DNA of 40,257 bases, taken from a virus. Position 1 is the stretch's first letter, and the number at the start of each line of letters is the position of its first letter. The notes beneath the pieces were generated by a model. That model was given only the letters and a program-made list of their open reading frames with translations, made no database searches and was not told the DNA's origin. The stretch covers positions 1 through 40,257 of IMG/VR virus record IMGVR_UViG_3300043436_003145. One strand, 5' to 3'. Of the stretch, positions 1 to 7,209 are shown in pieces. The position numbers and the translations under genes were made by a program.

Positions 1-1
1 C

Positions 2-1849
2 GACTTGCAAGACTACTTCAACAGCATCGACTGGAGCCGCACAGCCGTGCTCGCACACAACGCGCAGTTCGATGTCTCGATCATGGAGTGGGTCTACGGC
101 GCACGCCCGTGTTTTATCTTTGACAGCCTCTCTATGGCTCGGGCCTTGCGCGGGGTCGAAGTAGGCAACTCGTTGCAGAAGCTGGCCAGTGACTTCGGCC
201 TGCCCGACAAAGGCAAAGCGGTGCACAGCACCAACGGCATGGAAGAGCTGGACCCGAAGACTGAGCAGGAGCTGGCCGCGTACTGTGCGCATGATGTGTA
301 TTTGTGCGAGCAGGTGTTCAGCAAGCTGATGATGCGCCTTGACCCTGCGACGGGGATGTCCAACGGGCTGTACCCCACCAAGGAGCTGCGCCTGATCGAC
401 ATGACGCTCAAGATGTACACGCGCCCGGTGCTGGAGCTGGACCAGAGCATGCTCACTGACGCGTTGTACGATGAAAAGGAAAAACGTGAAGCACTCCTAC
501 AAAAGATCGGTGTTGACGAATCTTCACTTGCGTCAAACAAACAGTTCGCTGAAGTCCTGCGCGGACTCGGCATGCCCCCGCCCTACAAGAAGAGCAAGAC
601 GACTGGCAAACAGACGCTTGCTCTTGCAAAGAATGACGCGCTTTTTCAAGCGATGCTCAACGGGGACAACGAAGACGTTGCCGCTTTGTGTGAGGCTCGC
701 CTCAAAGTTAAATCGACCACTGAGCGTACGCGGGCGCAGCGGTTTCTGGACATCTCGAAGCGCGGAAGACTACCTGTTCCGCTCTCGTACTACGGTGCCA
801 AGTCCGGGCGCTGGACGGCCAGCAAAGGCAGCGCCATCAACATGCAGAACCTCAAGCGAGGATCGTTCTTGCGCAAAGCTATTATGGCTCCCGAAGCGCA
901 CCAACTGGTCGTCGGTGATCTGTCACAGATTGAACCGCGAGTTCTTGCGTGGCTGGCTGATTACGAGGACATGCTACTCATCTTCCGGCAGGGCGGTGAT
1001 CCTTACGCGGCGTTCGGCGCTCAGATGTTCAACATACCGGGCCTTACAAAAGAGTCACACCCTGATCTCCGCCAGTCGGCAAAGTCCGCGCTTCTGGGCT
1101 GTGGTTACGGACTGGGCTGGGCTTCATTTGCCGCCCAGCTACTCGTGGGTTTCCTCGGTGCGCCGCCTCAACGCTACAACAAAGACTTTGCAAAGAAGCT
1201 CGGCGTTACCACGACGTACATACAGAAGTTTCTTGAGTGGGACGACAACGTCAAGAAGATGATGGAGATTCCGCGCACCTGCACAGACGACGAACTGCTG
1301 GTGCACTGCATAGCGGCCAAGATGATCATCGACAAGTACCGCGCCACGGCGTGGCCTGTGGTGGCGTTCTGGGATATGTGCGGGTCGTTGATCGAGCGCT
1401 CACTTTACGGCGGCAACGAGTTCACGTATAAATGCGTCATCTTCCGCAAAGAAGAAATCGTTTTGCCCAACGGCATGAGCCTGCTGTACCCCAACCTGAG
1501 ACAAGTCAGGGAGAAGGTCAAGGACGAGGACGGCAACGAGAAGGAAGGCGGCTTGCAGTGGGTGTACGGCGATGACGCAACGAAGCTGTATGCTGGTAAG
1601 ATAACGAACAACATTGTGCAGGGCGTAGCCCGCATTGTGATGACTGATGGCATGCTGCGCGTCGACAAGAAGTACCCTGTGAAGGGCACCGTGCACGACG
1701 AGCTGATTGCTGTGGTGCCGGACGATGAAGTTGATTTCGCTAAGACTTGGGTCTTGGCGCAAATGACTATGGAGCCAAAGTATTTGCCGGGGATTCCTCT
1801 GGCCGCTGACGGTGGCGCACACCGTCGATATGGGTTGGCCAAAAACTGA
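2..1849 (+). CDS. Family A DNA polymerase with 3'-5' exonuclease domain (5' truncated)
   Basis: This is the phage replicative DNA polymerase of the Pol I family. The reading frame is open at the window edge, so the true start and exonuclease motif I lie upstream. In residues numbered from base 2, exonuclease motif II is HNAQFD (D24) and motif III is YCAHD (Y94, D98), giving a DEDDy-type proofreading exonuclease. Polymerase motif A is GDLSQIEPR with D306, motif B is RQSAKSALLGCGYG (R357, K361, Y369), and motif C is HDE at 565-567. No 5'-3' nuclease domain is visible. The residue matching E. coli Pol I F762 is Leu365. A metallopeptidase-like gene follows after 15 bases with its own AGGAG site, so this heads a replication operon. 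The family call is firm; the exact length is unknown. Confidence 0.96.
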   Translation, partial: DLQDYFNSIDWSRTAVLAHNAQFDVSIMEWVYGARPCFIFDSLSMARALRGVEVGNSLQKLASDFGLPDKGKAVHSTNGMEELDPKTEQELAAYCAHDVYLCEQVFSKLMMRLDPATGMSNGLYPTKELRLIDMTLKMYTRPVLELDQSMLTDALYDEKEKREALLQKIGVDESSLASNKQFAEVLRGLGMPPPYKKSKTTGKQTLALAKNDALFQAMLNGDNEDVAALCEARLKVKSTTERTRAQRFLDISKRGRLPVPLSYYGAKSGRWTASKGSAINMQNLKRGSFLRKAIMAPEAHQLVVGDLSQIEPRVLAWLADYEDMLLIFRQGGDPYAAFGAQMFNIPGLTKESHPDLRQSAKSALLGCGYGLGWASFAAQLLVGFLGAPPQRYNKDFAKKLGVTTTYIQKFLEWDDNVKKMMEIPRTCTDDELLVHCIAAKMIIDKYRATAWPVVAFWDMCGSLIERSLYGGNEFTYKCVIFRKEEIVLPNGMSLLYPNLRQVREKVKDEDGNEKEGGLQWVYGDDATKLYAGKITNNIVQGVARIVMTDGMLRVDKKYPVKGTVHDELIAVVPDDEVDFAKTWVLAQMTMEPKYLPGIPLAADGGAHRRYGLAKN

Positions 1850-1864
1850 CCAAGGAGAGCAACT

Positions 1865-2167
1865 ATGCAACTACCAAAATCAATCCGCGTTGGAGAAACG
1901 CGTTACCCAGTGGTGCAGCCGTACATGCTGATACCCCCCGACCGCGCAGGCAGCGTGACATACGGACAAACCATCCGTGTTGCGTTCAAGATACGCACGG
2001 GGGGCCGCAGCACCGCACGTTCCGAGCGCCAGCGCAGCGAGACTTTCTGGCACGAGGTGACGCACGCCATCTTGCACGACATGGGCAGCAAGCTCGAATC
2101 TAACGAACAGTTTGTCACTGCGTTTTCCAAGAGGCTCAACGATGCGATACGTTCCGCAAAGTTCTGA
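1865..2167 (+). CDS. Small HExxH metallopeptidase-like protein
   Basis: This 100-residue protein contains WHEVTHAIL, a zincin-type HExxH motif (H63, E64, H67). E81, in the following SNEQF segment, could be the third zinc ligand, as in short ImmA/IrrE-like peptidases. The start is well supported by AAGGAG seven bases upstream of ATG. No signal peptide is seen, so it probably acts in the cytoplasm. It lies directly after the DNA polymerase and overlaps the next gene by 26 bases. Zinc binding is a motif-based prediction. Proteolysis of a host or phage protein is a guess, and it could also be a catalytically weak structural homologue. Confidence 0.65.
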   Translation: MQLPKSIRVGETRYPVVQPYMLIPPDRAGSVTYGQTIRVAFKIRTGGRSTARSERQRSETFWHEVTHAILHDMGSKLESNEQFVTAFSKRLNDAIRSAKF

Positions 2168-2405
2168 GGAGCAGACCAAGGTCGACGTCATGGAGCTGTT
2201 GGGCTGGACAGTCACACACCCGGCCTTTGACTCTGAGCACACAAAGCGGGGCTGGTTGTACGCAAACCCGCCAGCCACAGTCCGAGACCGCTACCCAATT
2301 CCTGTGATAGCGGACAGCTTTGAAGACGCGTTCAACTATTTTTTACGGAACAAAGACAGATATGAAAAAACCAGCTTGGTCACACTCGTCCCTCAAAGAC
2401 TTTGA
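2142..2405 (+). CDS. Hypothetical 87-residue protein
   Basis: This small protein overlaps both neighbours: it starts inside the HExxH gene and ends inside the nuclease gene, a packing typical of translationally coupled phage genes. I chose ATG 2142, seven bases after an AGAGG ribosome-binding-like sequence. The frame stays open further upstream, and ATG 2190 is a possible later start. The middle is aromatic and proline-rich (GWLYANPP, PIPVIADSFEDAFNYF), suggesting a small folded soluble domain. No transmembrane segment, signal peptide or known motif is visible. I do not recognise the family and assign no function. Confidence 0.6.
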   Translation: MRYVPQSSEEQTKVDVMELLGWTVTHPAFDSEHTKRGWLYANPPATVRDRYPIPVIADSFEDAFNYFLRNKDRYEKTSLVTLVPQRL

Positions 2406-3027
2406 GGGCTGCGCACGGCGCTACCACGAGGTCAAGGTCTTGAAGAAATACCCTTTCCAAGAGACCGAGGCCACGCGCTACGGCAACCAAGTGCACGAGT
2501 CGCTTGAGCTGTATGTCCGGGACGGCAAGCCGATCCCACCTGAGCACGAGCAGTTCAAGGACGTGGCCGATGCGCTTATCAAGAAGCCCGGGCGCAAGCT
2601 GGCTGAGTTCGAGATGGCGCTGACCGTGGACTTGAAGCCCACTGAGTGGAAGTCCAAAGACGTGTGGGTGCGCGGCATTGCTGACATCCTGATCGTTGAC
2701 GACGACAACCTGACGGCGTGGGTGGGCGACTACAAGACGGGCAACAACAAGTACCCTGACCGTGACCAGCTCGTGCTCATGTCCTGCATGGTGTTCGAGT
2801 ACTTCCCGCACATCCGCAAAGTCAACTCGGCCTTGCTCTTCATCGTGAAAAACAGTATGGTCAAGTTGCAGATGACGCGTGATCAGAAGGCTGCGGCGTG
2901 GTGGCGCTACCGTGAGCGCACGGCGCGGCTCGAAGCGTCTTTTGCCAACGACGTGTGGAACCCAAACCAAACCCCGTTATGCGGCTGGTGCCAAGTCACT
3001 GGCTGCGAATTCAACCCCAAACACTAA
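2362..3027 (+). CDS. PD-(D/E)XK nuclease, Cas4/RecB-like, with Fe-S type cysteines
   Basis: This 221-residue protein has the ordered motifs of a RecB/Cas4-type nuclease. It opens with WSHSSLKDFEGCARRYHE, followed by GNQVHESLE, then GIADILI (D108), DYKTG (D123, K125) and Q136 in DRDQL. One cysteine near the N-terminus (C17) and three near the C-terminus (C207, C210, C215) have the arrangement that holds a 4Fe-4S cluster in AddB and Cas4 nucleases. I chose ATG 2362 because the SxSxLxxFexC motif that begins this family lies just after it; the longer frame adds an unrelated stretch. It overlaps the previous gene by 44 bases. The likely role is exonucleolytic processing of phage or host DNA during replication or recombination. 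The nuclease call is strong, the cluster is inferred. Confidence 0.88.
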   Translation: MKKPAWSHSSLKDFEGCARRYHEVKVLKKYPFQETEATRYGNQVHESLELYVRDGKPIPPEHEQFKDVADALIKKPGRKLAEFEMALTVDLKPTEWKSKDVWVRGIADILIVDDDNLTAWVGDYKTGNNKYPDRDQLVLMSCMVFEYFPHIRKVNSALLFIVKNSMVKLQMTRDQKAAAWWRYRERTARLEASFANDVWNPNQTPLCGWCQVTGCEFNPKH

Positions 3028-3037
3028 GGAGCCTGAA

Positions 3038-3298
3038 ATGCCCTACAAGAACCCCAAAGACCGCGACACATACCCACCATACGCGCAGACCACGAAAGCC
3101 AAGAAGTCGCGTGCTGAAAGCAACAAGGCCCGGCGCATGCTCATGAAAGAAGGCGTTGTGGAAAAGGGTGACGGCAAAGACGTGCACCACAAGAAGCCCC
3201 TGTCCAAAGGCGGCACCACGACGCGCAAGAACCTCAAGGCAATACCCAAGAGCCAGAACCGGACGTTTGATCGCAATAGCGACCACTCGATCAAGTGA
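3038..3298 (+). CDS. Small HNH-like endonuclease-type protein
   Basis: This 86-residue, strongly basic protein ends in DVHHKKPLSKGGTTTRKNL followed by an asparagine-rich tail. That matches the compact HNH/His-Me finger pattern (DxHHxxPLSxGGxxxxxNL) of small phage HNH proteins. The paired CxxC zinc motifs of larger HNH enzymes are missing, so this is a minimal version. The start ATG follows GGAG at good spacing, only 10 bases after the nuclease gene. Its stop codon TGA shares a base with the ATG of the next gene. It could cleave or bind DNA together with the preceding nuclease, or act near packaging. Activity cannot be judged from sequence alone. Confidence 0.75.
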   Translation: MPYKNPKDRDTYPPYAQTTKAKKSRAESNKARRMLMKEGVVEKGDGKDVHHKKPLSKGGTTTRKNLKAIPKSQNRTFDRNSDHSIK

Positions 3299-3322
3299 TG
3301 CCCAGTAAAGTGATGCCCAGTA
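3293..3322 (+). repeat. Perfect 15-bp tandem duplication spanning a stop/start junction
   Basis: Bases 3293-3307 and 3308-3322 are two identical copies of AAGTGATGCCCAGTA. The first copy contains the stop codon of the HNH-like gene overlapping the first ATG of the next gene. The second copy supplies another in-frame ATG. Because 15 is a multiple of three, the downstream frame is kept. Confidence 0.9.
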
Positions 3323-3681
3323 TCTACACTTCGCCCAGTTTGGGTTCTGCCGGACAAGTTCTTACAAGCGGCGCTACGAACACTGCCTTCGGCTTCTCCA
3401 GCCCTTCTAACGCAACAGGAACTTTCCGTGCGCCTGACGGCGTCATTTCAAACGACGTGGAGGTAAGTATGGAAGACCTTGAAAGCCTGCCGTTCAGCAC
3501 ACCGATAGAGACGCTACTCAATCTCTGGGTAGCACGTTATGGAAACGAATGGGTAGACGTCAAAGACGTGCTTGCCGAGGAGTTCTACGGACTCACCTAC
3601 AAGCGGCTCAAAGCTATGGGCAAACTTGAAACACATTACCTGACGAACCGGGCGCGGTTCGTTTGTAGAAAACCAGCATAG
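3298..3681 (+). CDS. Hypothetical small protein with LW...GxxW motif (alternative start 3469)
   Basis: The frame is open from ATG 3298, which overlaps the preceding stop as TGATG, giving 127 residues. A second candidate, ATG 3469, has a far better ribosome-binding site (GGAGGT, four to five bases away) and would give a 70-residue protein. The C-terminal 70 residues resemble the next gene product: TLLNLWVARYGNEW here aligns with QLVTLWRIKHGDAW there, and both continue with (E/D)FY and a basic, Met-containing helix. The N-terminal extra segment is Ser/Gly/Thr-rich (SLGSAGQVLTSGATNTAFGF) and looks like a different, possibly non-native part. Function is unknown. The C-terminal domain is well supported; the start is not settled. 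Confidence 0.6.
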   Translation: MPSKVMPSIYTSPSLGSAGQVLTSGATNTAFGFSSPSNATGTFRAPDGVISNDVEVSMEDLESLPFSTPIETLLNLWVARYGNEWVDVKDVLAEEFYGLTYKRLKAMGKLETHYLTNRARFVCRKPA

Positions 3682-3690
3682 GAGTGCAAC

Positions 3691-4014
3691 ATGAGTTTGA
3701 TGAACAGTGTATTTGGCGGGGCCTACCCCGGATCGCAGGCGGACTACGAGGAGCAATACGCAACGCAACAAGGACTGGGGGGCATGAAACAAAAACGGCC
3801 AAGGTTCAACCCCAACGAGATTGAGGCGTTTAACGTCCCGCTGGCGCAACTTGTCACGTTGTGGCGGATCAAGCACGGGGATGCGTGGTACGACGCAGAC
3901 CGTCCTCGACCAGAACCCGGCAAAGACTTCTACACGGACGCTTTTGACCGTTTGAACAAAGCCAACATGTTTGAGATGTTTGAAGGCTGGTATCGTTTGA
4001 AAGAAGACGCGTAA
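3691..4014 (+). CDS. Hypothetical 107-residue protein, apparent paralogue of the preceding gene
   Basis: The start is clear: AGGAG lies six bases before ATG. After an N-terminal low-complexity stretch of about 45 residues, the domain PLAQLVTLWRIKHGDAW, then DFYTDAF and a helical tail, parallels the preceding gene. The shared pattern is LxxLWxxxxGxxWxD, a short loop, FY, and RL(K)xM. The loop between W and FY is longer here and proline-rich (DRPRPEPGK). Its stop TAA overlaps the next ATG as TAATG, so translation is probably coupled to the helicase. No known function; a DNA- or protein-binding accessory is possible but unproven. Confidence 0.75.
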   Translation: MSLMNSVFGGAYPGSQADYEEQYATQQGLGGMKQKRPRFNPNEIEAFNVPLAQLVTLWRIKHGDAWYDADRPRPEPGKDFYTDAFDRLNKANMFEMFEGWYRLKEDA

Positions 4015-5576
4015 TGCAGATCATTGACAACAAGGCGCTGGTGGTGCGCACACGCAACCCACACAAGTACAGCGTCATCCCAAAACACAAAGTGCTCTCT
4101 GAGCACGACGGCACATATGAAGTGGCCGTGTACTGGGGACTGGACGAGATGCGCGTGCTGCGCAACCTCGGCGTGAAAAACGCACCATCCCCCATCACAC
4201 GCAAGTACGCATGGCCCGGCCGATACAAGCCGATGGATCACCAAGTCGACACAGCCAGCTTCCTCACGCTGTACCGCCGCGCATTCTGTTTCAACGATCC
4301 CGGCACCGGCAAGACGCTGAGCGCACTGTGGGCAGCGGACTACCTCATGAAGCGCGGTGACGTGCGGCGTGTGTTGATCCTGTGCCCCCTGTCGATCATG
4401 CACAGCGCGTGGATGGGTGACATCAACAGCAGCATCATCCACCGCTCCGCTGTGGTGGCCCACCATGCGCAGGCATCGCGCCGCATTGAGATGATCCAGA
4501 AGAACTACGAGATCGTCATTGCCAACTATGACGGCCTGAACCTGATCGCCAACGAGATCAATGCAGATGGTCGCTTCGATCTGGTCATCGTAGACGAAGC
4601 CAACGCGTACAAGAACCCGGGCACGCGGCGCTGGAAGGCGCTGAACTCGATCCTCAAGCCCGAGACGTACCTGTGGATGATGACGGGCACACCGGCCTCG
4701 CAGTCACCCGTGGATGCGTACGGCTTGGCCAAGCTGGTGAACCCCGGTGGCGTGCCCAAGTTCTTCACGGCGTGGCGCGACAAGGTGATGAACAAGCTGA
4801 CCATGTTCAAGTGGGCAGCCAAGCCCGATGCACGCGACACAGTGTTCAGCGCCTTGCAGCCAGCAATACGTTTCACAAAAGCGCAGTGCCTTGACTTGCC
4901 CCCGGTGTTGACCGTGACGCGTGAAGTGCCGATGACCCCGCAGCAGAACAAGTATTACAAGATGCTCAAGGAGCAGCTCATGGTGCGCGCAGCGGGTGAG
5001 ACGATCAGCGCCGTCAATGCGGGTGTGGCCGTCAACAAGCTGTTGCAGATTTCGTGCGGCGCGGCATATACCGACGACAAAGAAGTTGTGGAGTTCGACG
5101 CAGGCCCGCGCTTGAGCGTGCTGGAGGAGGTGCTGGAGGAGACGGACCGCAAGGTCATCATCTTCGCGCTGTTTCGCAGCAGCATCGACACCATCGTGCG
5201 CCACCTGACCAAGAAGGGTTACGGCGTCGAGCAAATCCACGGCGACGTGAACGCGTCCAAACGTGGGCGCATCATCCACGACTTCCAGAACACGCCCACC
5301 ATCCAAGTGCTGGTCATGCAGCCTGCGGCCACTGCCCACGGCATTACCTTAACGGCAGCTGACACGGTGGTGTTCTTTGGCCCGCTCATGAGCGTGGAGC
5401 AATACATCCAGTGCATCGCCCGAGCCGACCGCAAGGGGCAGGACTCCGACAAAGTCACCGTGGTGCACATCGAGTCGAGCCCCATCGAGAAGAAACTTTT
5501 TGGGGCCATGAAAACCAAGGTTTCTGACAACACGTTGCTGGTTGGCTTGTTCGACAGCGAAGTAAAAAATTCTTGA
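4014..5576 (+). CDS. SNF2-family DNA helicase/translocase
   Basis: This 520-residue superfamily 2 ATPase has the full motif set in order: Walker A DPGTGKT with K100, Walker B VDEAN (D194, E195), motif III TGTPAS (224-229), a C-terminal RecA-like lobe with the TAHGITLTAADTVVFFGP segment, and motif VI QYIQCIARADRKGQ with arginine fingers R470 and R473. The QxxRxxRxGQ form of motif VI is characteristic of SNF2/Rad54-like enzymes, which usually translocate on duplex DNA and may not unwind it. The length is that of compact phage SNF2 proteins, with no extra targeting domains. It begins within the stop codon of the preceding gene. Probable roles are replication fork remodelling, recombination or clearing bound proteins. 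Confidence 0.93.
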   Translation: MQIIDNKALVVRTRNPHKYSVIPKHKVLSEHDGTYEVAVYWGLDEMRVLRNLGVKNAPSPITRKYAWPGRYKPMDHQVDTASFLTLYRRAFCFNDPGTGKTLSALWAADYLMKRGDVRRVLILCPLSIMHSAWMGDINSSIIHRSAVVAHHAQASRRIEMIQKNYEIVIANYDGLNLIANEINADGRFDLVIVDEANAYKNPGTRRWKALNSILKPETYLWMMTGTPASQSPVDAYGLAKLVNPGGVPKFFTAWRDKVMNKLTMFKWAAKPDARDTVFSALQPAIRFTKAQCLDLPPVLTVTREVPMTPQQNKYYKMLKEQLMVRAAGETISAVNAGVAVNKLLQISCGAAYTDDKEVVEFDAGPRLSVLEEVLEETDRKVIIFALFRSSIDTIVRHLTKKGYGVEQIHGDVNASKRGRIIHDFQNTPTIQVLVMQPAATAHGITLTAADTVVFFGPLMSVEQYIQCIARADRKGQDSDKVTVVHIESSPIEKKLFGAMKTKVSDNTLLVGLFDSEVKNS

Positions 5577-5585
5577 AGAAAGGAG

Positions 5586-5613
5586 TTGCATGCGAAAAAA
5601 ACACATGTATGAT
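5586..5613 (+). promoter_or_regulatory. Possible sigma70-type promoter
   Basis: TTGCAT (5586-5591) and TATGAT (5608-5613) are separated by 16 bases, giving 4/6 and 5/6 matches to the -35 and -10 boxes. It sits in the 80-base gap before the coiled-coil protein gene, the first gap of that size in this operon, and could drive the downstream genes. This is inference from one pair of hexamers, and the site overlaps a possible mini-ORF. Confidence 0.4.
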
Positions 5614-5625
5614 GTCAAATCTTAG
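5590..5625 (+). CDS. Possible 11-codon leader peptide
   Basis: ATG 5590 opens a reading frame encoding MRKKHMYDVKS before TAG. It is preceded by AAAGGAG with four bases of spacing, a better ribosome-binding site than most genes here. It is very small, overlaps the candidate promoter, and has no support beyond the ribosome-binding site, so it may be chance. If translated it could act as a leader controlling the downstream coiled-coil gene. Confidence 0.2.
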   Translation: MRKKHMYDVKS

Positions 5626-5656
5626 ACAAACCCCCCACCGCTTTTAGGAGAAGCAA

Positions 5657-6124
5657 ATGACTGAAATAGACGACGAAGCACCCACCGCAAGCACCACGGC
5701 CGAGCGCCGAGCTGAAGCCGAAGCATTGGCCGCTGTCCCCATGGACAGACTGGCCAAGGTGTACCGCAAGATGGCTGCCAAGATTCAGGAACTGACCACT
5801 GAATACGACGCGGCAGTCGAAGAAATCAAACGCCAACAAGACGCTGTGAAGACGGCGCTCAAGGATCAGATGCTCGTGATGGGTGTCAGCTCCGTGCGCA
5901 CCGAGAACGGCACTGTGGTGTTGTCCACCAAGACACGCTACAACACACAAGACTGGGACTCGTTCAAAGAGTTCATCAAAGAGCACGACGCCATCGACTT
6001 GTTGGAGAAGCGCATTGCGCAGACCAACATGGGCACGTTCTTGGAAGAGAACCCCGGTGTTGTCCCGCCCGGTCTCAACTCGATGACCGAGTACGCAATC
6101 AGTGTGCGCAAGCCCACAAAGTAA
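5657..6124 (+). CDS. Coiled-coil phage protein of unknown function
   Basis: This 155-residue protein has an acidic, Ala-rich start, a predicted coiled coil over roughly residues 15-75 (heptad-like KIQELTTEYDAAVEEIKRQ), and a compact C-terminal domain. The C-terminal domain includes NMGTFLEENPG and ends PPGLNSMTEYAISVRKP. That ending is familiar to me from replication regions of other phages, but I cannot attach a function to it. AGGAG precedes the ATG. It lies 20 bases before the putative ssDNA-binding protein gene, which suggests work in DNA replication or recombination, perhaps as a dimeric accessory. Gene reality is high, function is open. Confidence 0.8.
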   Translation: MTEIDDEAPTASTTAERRAEAEALAAVPMDRLAKVYRKMAAKIQELTTEYDAAVEEIKRQQDAVKTALKDQMLVMGVSSVRTENGTVVLSTKTRYNTQDWDSFKEFIKEHDAIDLLEKRIAQTNMGTFLEENPGVVPPGLNSMTEYAISVRKPTK

Positions 6125-6144
6125 ATTTCAACAGGAGAATCAAA

Positions 6145-7125
6145 GTGAGTAACGTAACGCTCTTCAACCCTTCCCAAGTCCCCGCTTTTGCCAAAGCGCG
6201 TGGTGAACTGTCGGCCATGGCCAAAGCCCTTGCGGGTGGTGGCGGTGGTGGCCCTCGCATCTCCATCAAAGGCGGCGTGTTTCGCTTGATAAACAACGGC
6301 AAAGAAGTTGCTGCCATCGACGAGCGCTATCTCGACGTGGTGGTCGTCAACGCTGCGCCCAAGGTGTCTCGCGTGTTCTACATGGCCAAGTACGATGCTG
6401 AGAACCCAGCACCTCCAGACTGCTGGTCGGCTGACGGCGAGAAGCCAAGCCCTGACAGCGAGAACAAGCAAGCCTCGACCTGCTCCGAGTGCCCACAGAA
6501 CATTGCTGGTTCTGGCCAAGGCCAAAGCCGTGCATGCCGCTACCAACAGCGTCTGGCTGTCGTGCTGGCCAATGACCAAGAAGGTGATGTGCTGCAACTG
6601 GCGCTGCCTGCGACTTCGATCTTCGGCAAAGAGACTGGCGACAACCGCCCACTGCAAGCGTACGCTCGCTACTTGGCCGCACAGAACATTGACCCGTCCG
6701 AAGTTGTGACGCGCATGAAGTTCGACACAGCGTCCGAGTCGCCCAAGCTGTTCTTCAAGGCCATGCGCTGGTTGACCGACGACGAGTATCCGAACATCAA
6801 GGAGCAAGGCGCTTCCGACGACGCCATCAAGGCGATCACCATGAGCGTGGCCAAGATGGACAACGTGTCCAAGCCTGCCGATCCAAGCATTGGCGGTGAG
6901 CGCCCTGCAGCAAGCAAGGCCAAGGCCGAGGCAGCGCCCGCAGCAGATGCAGACGAAGCCCCAGCTCCACCACCCAAGGCCAAAGCGAAAGCCAAGCCCA
7001 AGGCGGAGCCGGTTGCCGAAGAACCAGAAGAGCCAGTCGTGCGCACGGAAGAGAAGAAGCCGAGCGCTGTGCCAGCAGCCAAGTCCAACTTGGCTTCCAT
7101 GGTCGATGACTGGGACGACGAGTAA
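6145..7125 (+). CDS. Putative single-stranded DNA-binding protein with cysteine cluster and acidic tail
   Basis: The start is GTG 6145 after AGGAG; no nearby ATG has a comparable site. The 326-residue protein has an N-terminal poly-Gly stretch, then a folded domain of about 230 residues containing four cysteines (C93, C113, C116, C131) arranged Cx19Cx2Cx14C, suited to a zinc site. A long Ala/Pro/Lys-rich linker (about 245-310) follows, and the last residues are SMVDDWDDE. A folded DNA-binding core, a flexible linker and a short acidic tip is the architecture of SSB and T7 gp2.5, where the tip docks the polymerase and helicase. The position between replication genes agrees. No OB-fold signature can be proven by eye, so this is a context and architecture call. 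Confidence 0.6.
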   Translation: MSNVTLFNPSQVPAFAKARGELSAMAKALAGGGGGGPRISIKGGVFRLINNGKEVAAIDERYLDVVVVNAAPKVSRVFYMAKYDAENPAPPDCWSADGEKPSPDSENKQASTCSECPQNIAGSGQGQSRACRYQQRLAVVLANDQEGDVLQLALPATSIFGKETGDNRPLQAYARYLAAQNIDPSEVVTRMKFDTASESPKLFFKAMRWLTDDEYPNIKEQGASDDAIKAITMSVAKMDNVSKPADPSIGGERPAASKAKAEAAPAADADEAPAPPPKAKAKAKPKAEPVAEEPEEPVVRTEEKKPSAVPAAKSNLASMVDDWDDE

Positions 7126-7209
7126 TTAAATCGGGGGGAAAGCGGATGCTGGTGCAACGATCTCATACGGTCCACGGCCAGACGCAGCGAGTACCCCCAC
7201 CTAAACACC

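Noticed and set aside
7126-7209. Possible promoter, hairpin or 29-codon frame in the 84-base gap before the helix-turn-helix gene
   Set aside because: GGGGGG at 7134 and CCCCC at 7194 could pair only across about 55 bases, no good -35/-10 pair is seen, and the small frame has poor composition.
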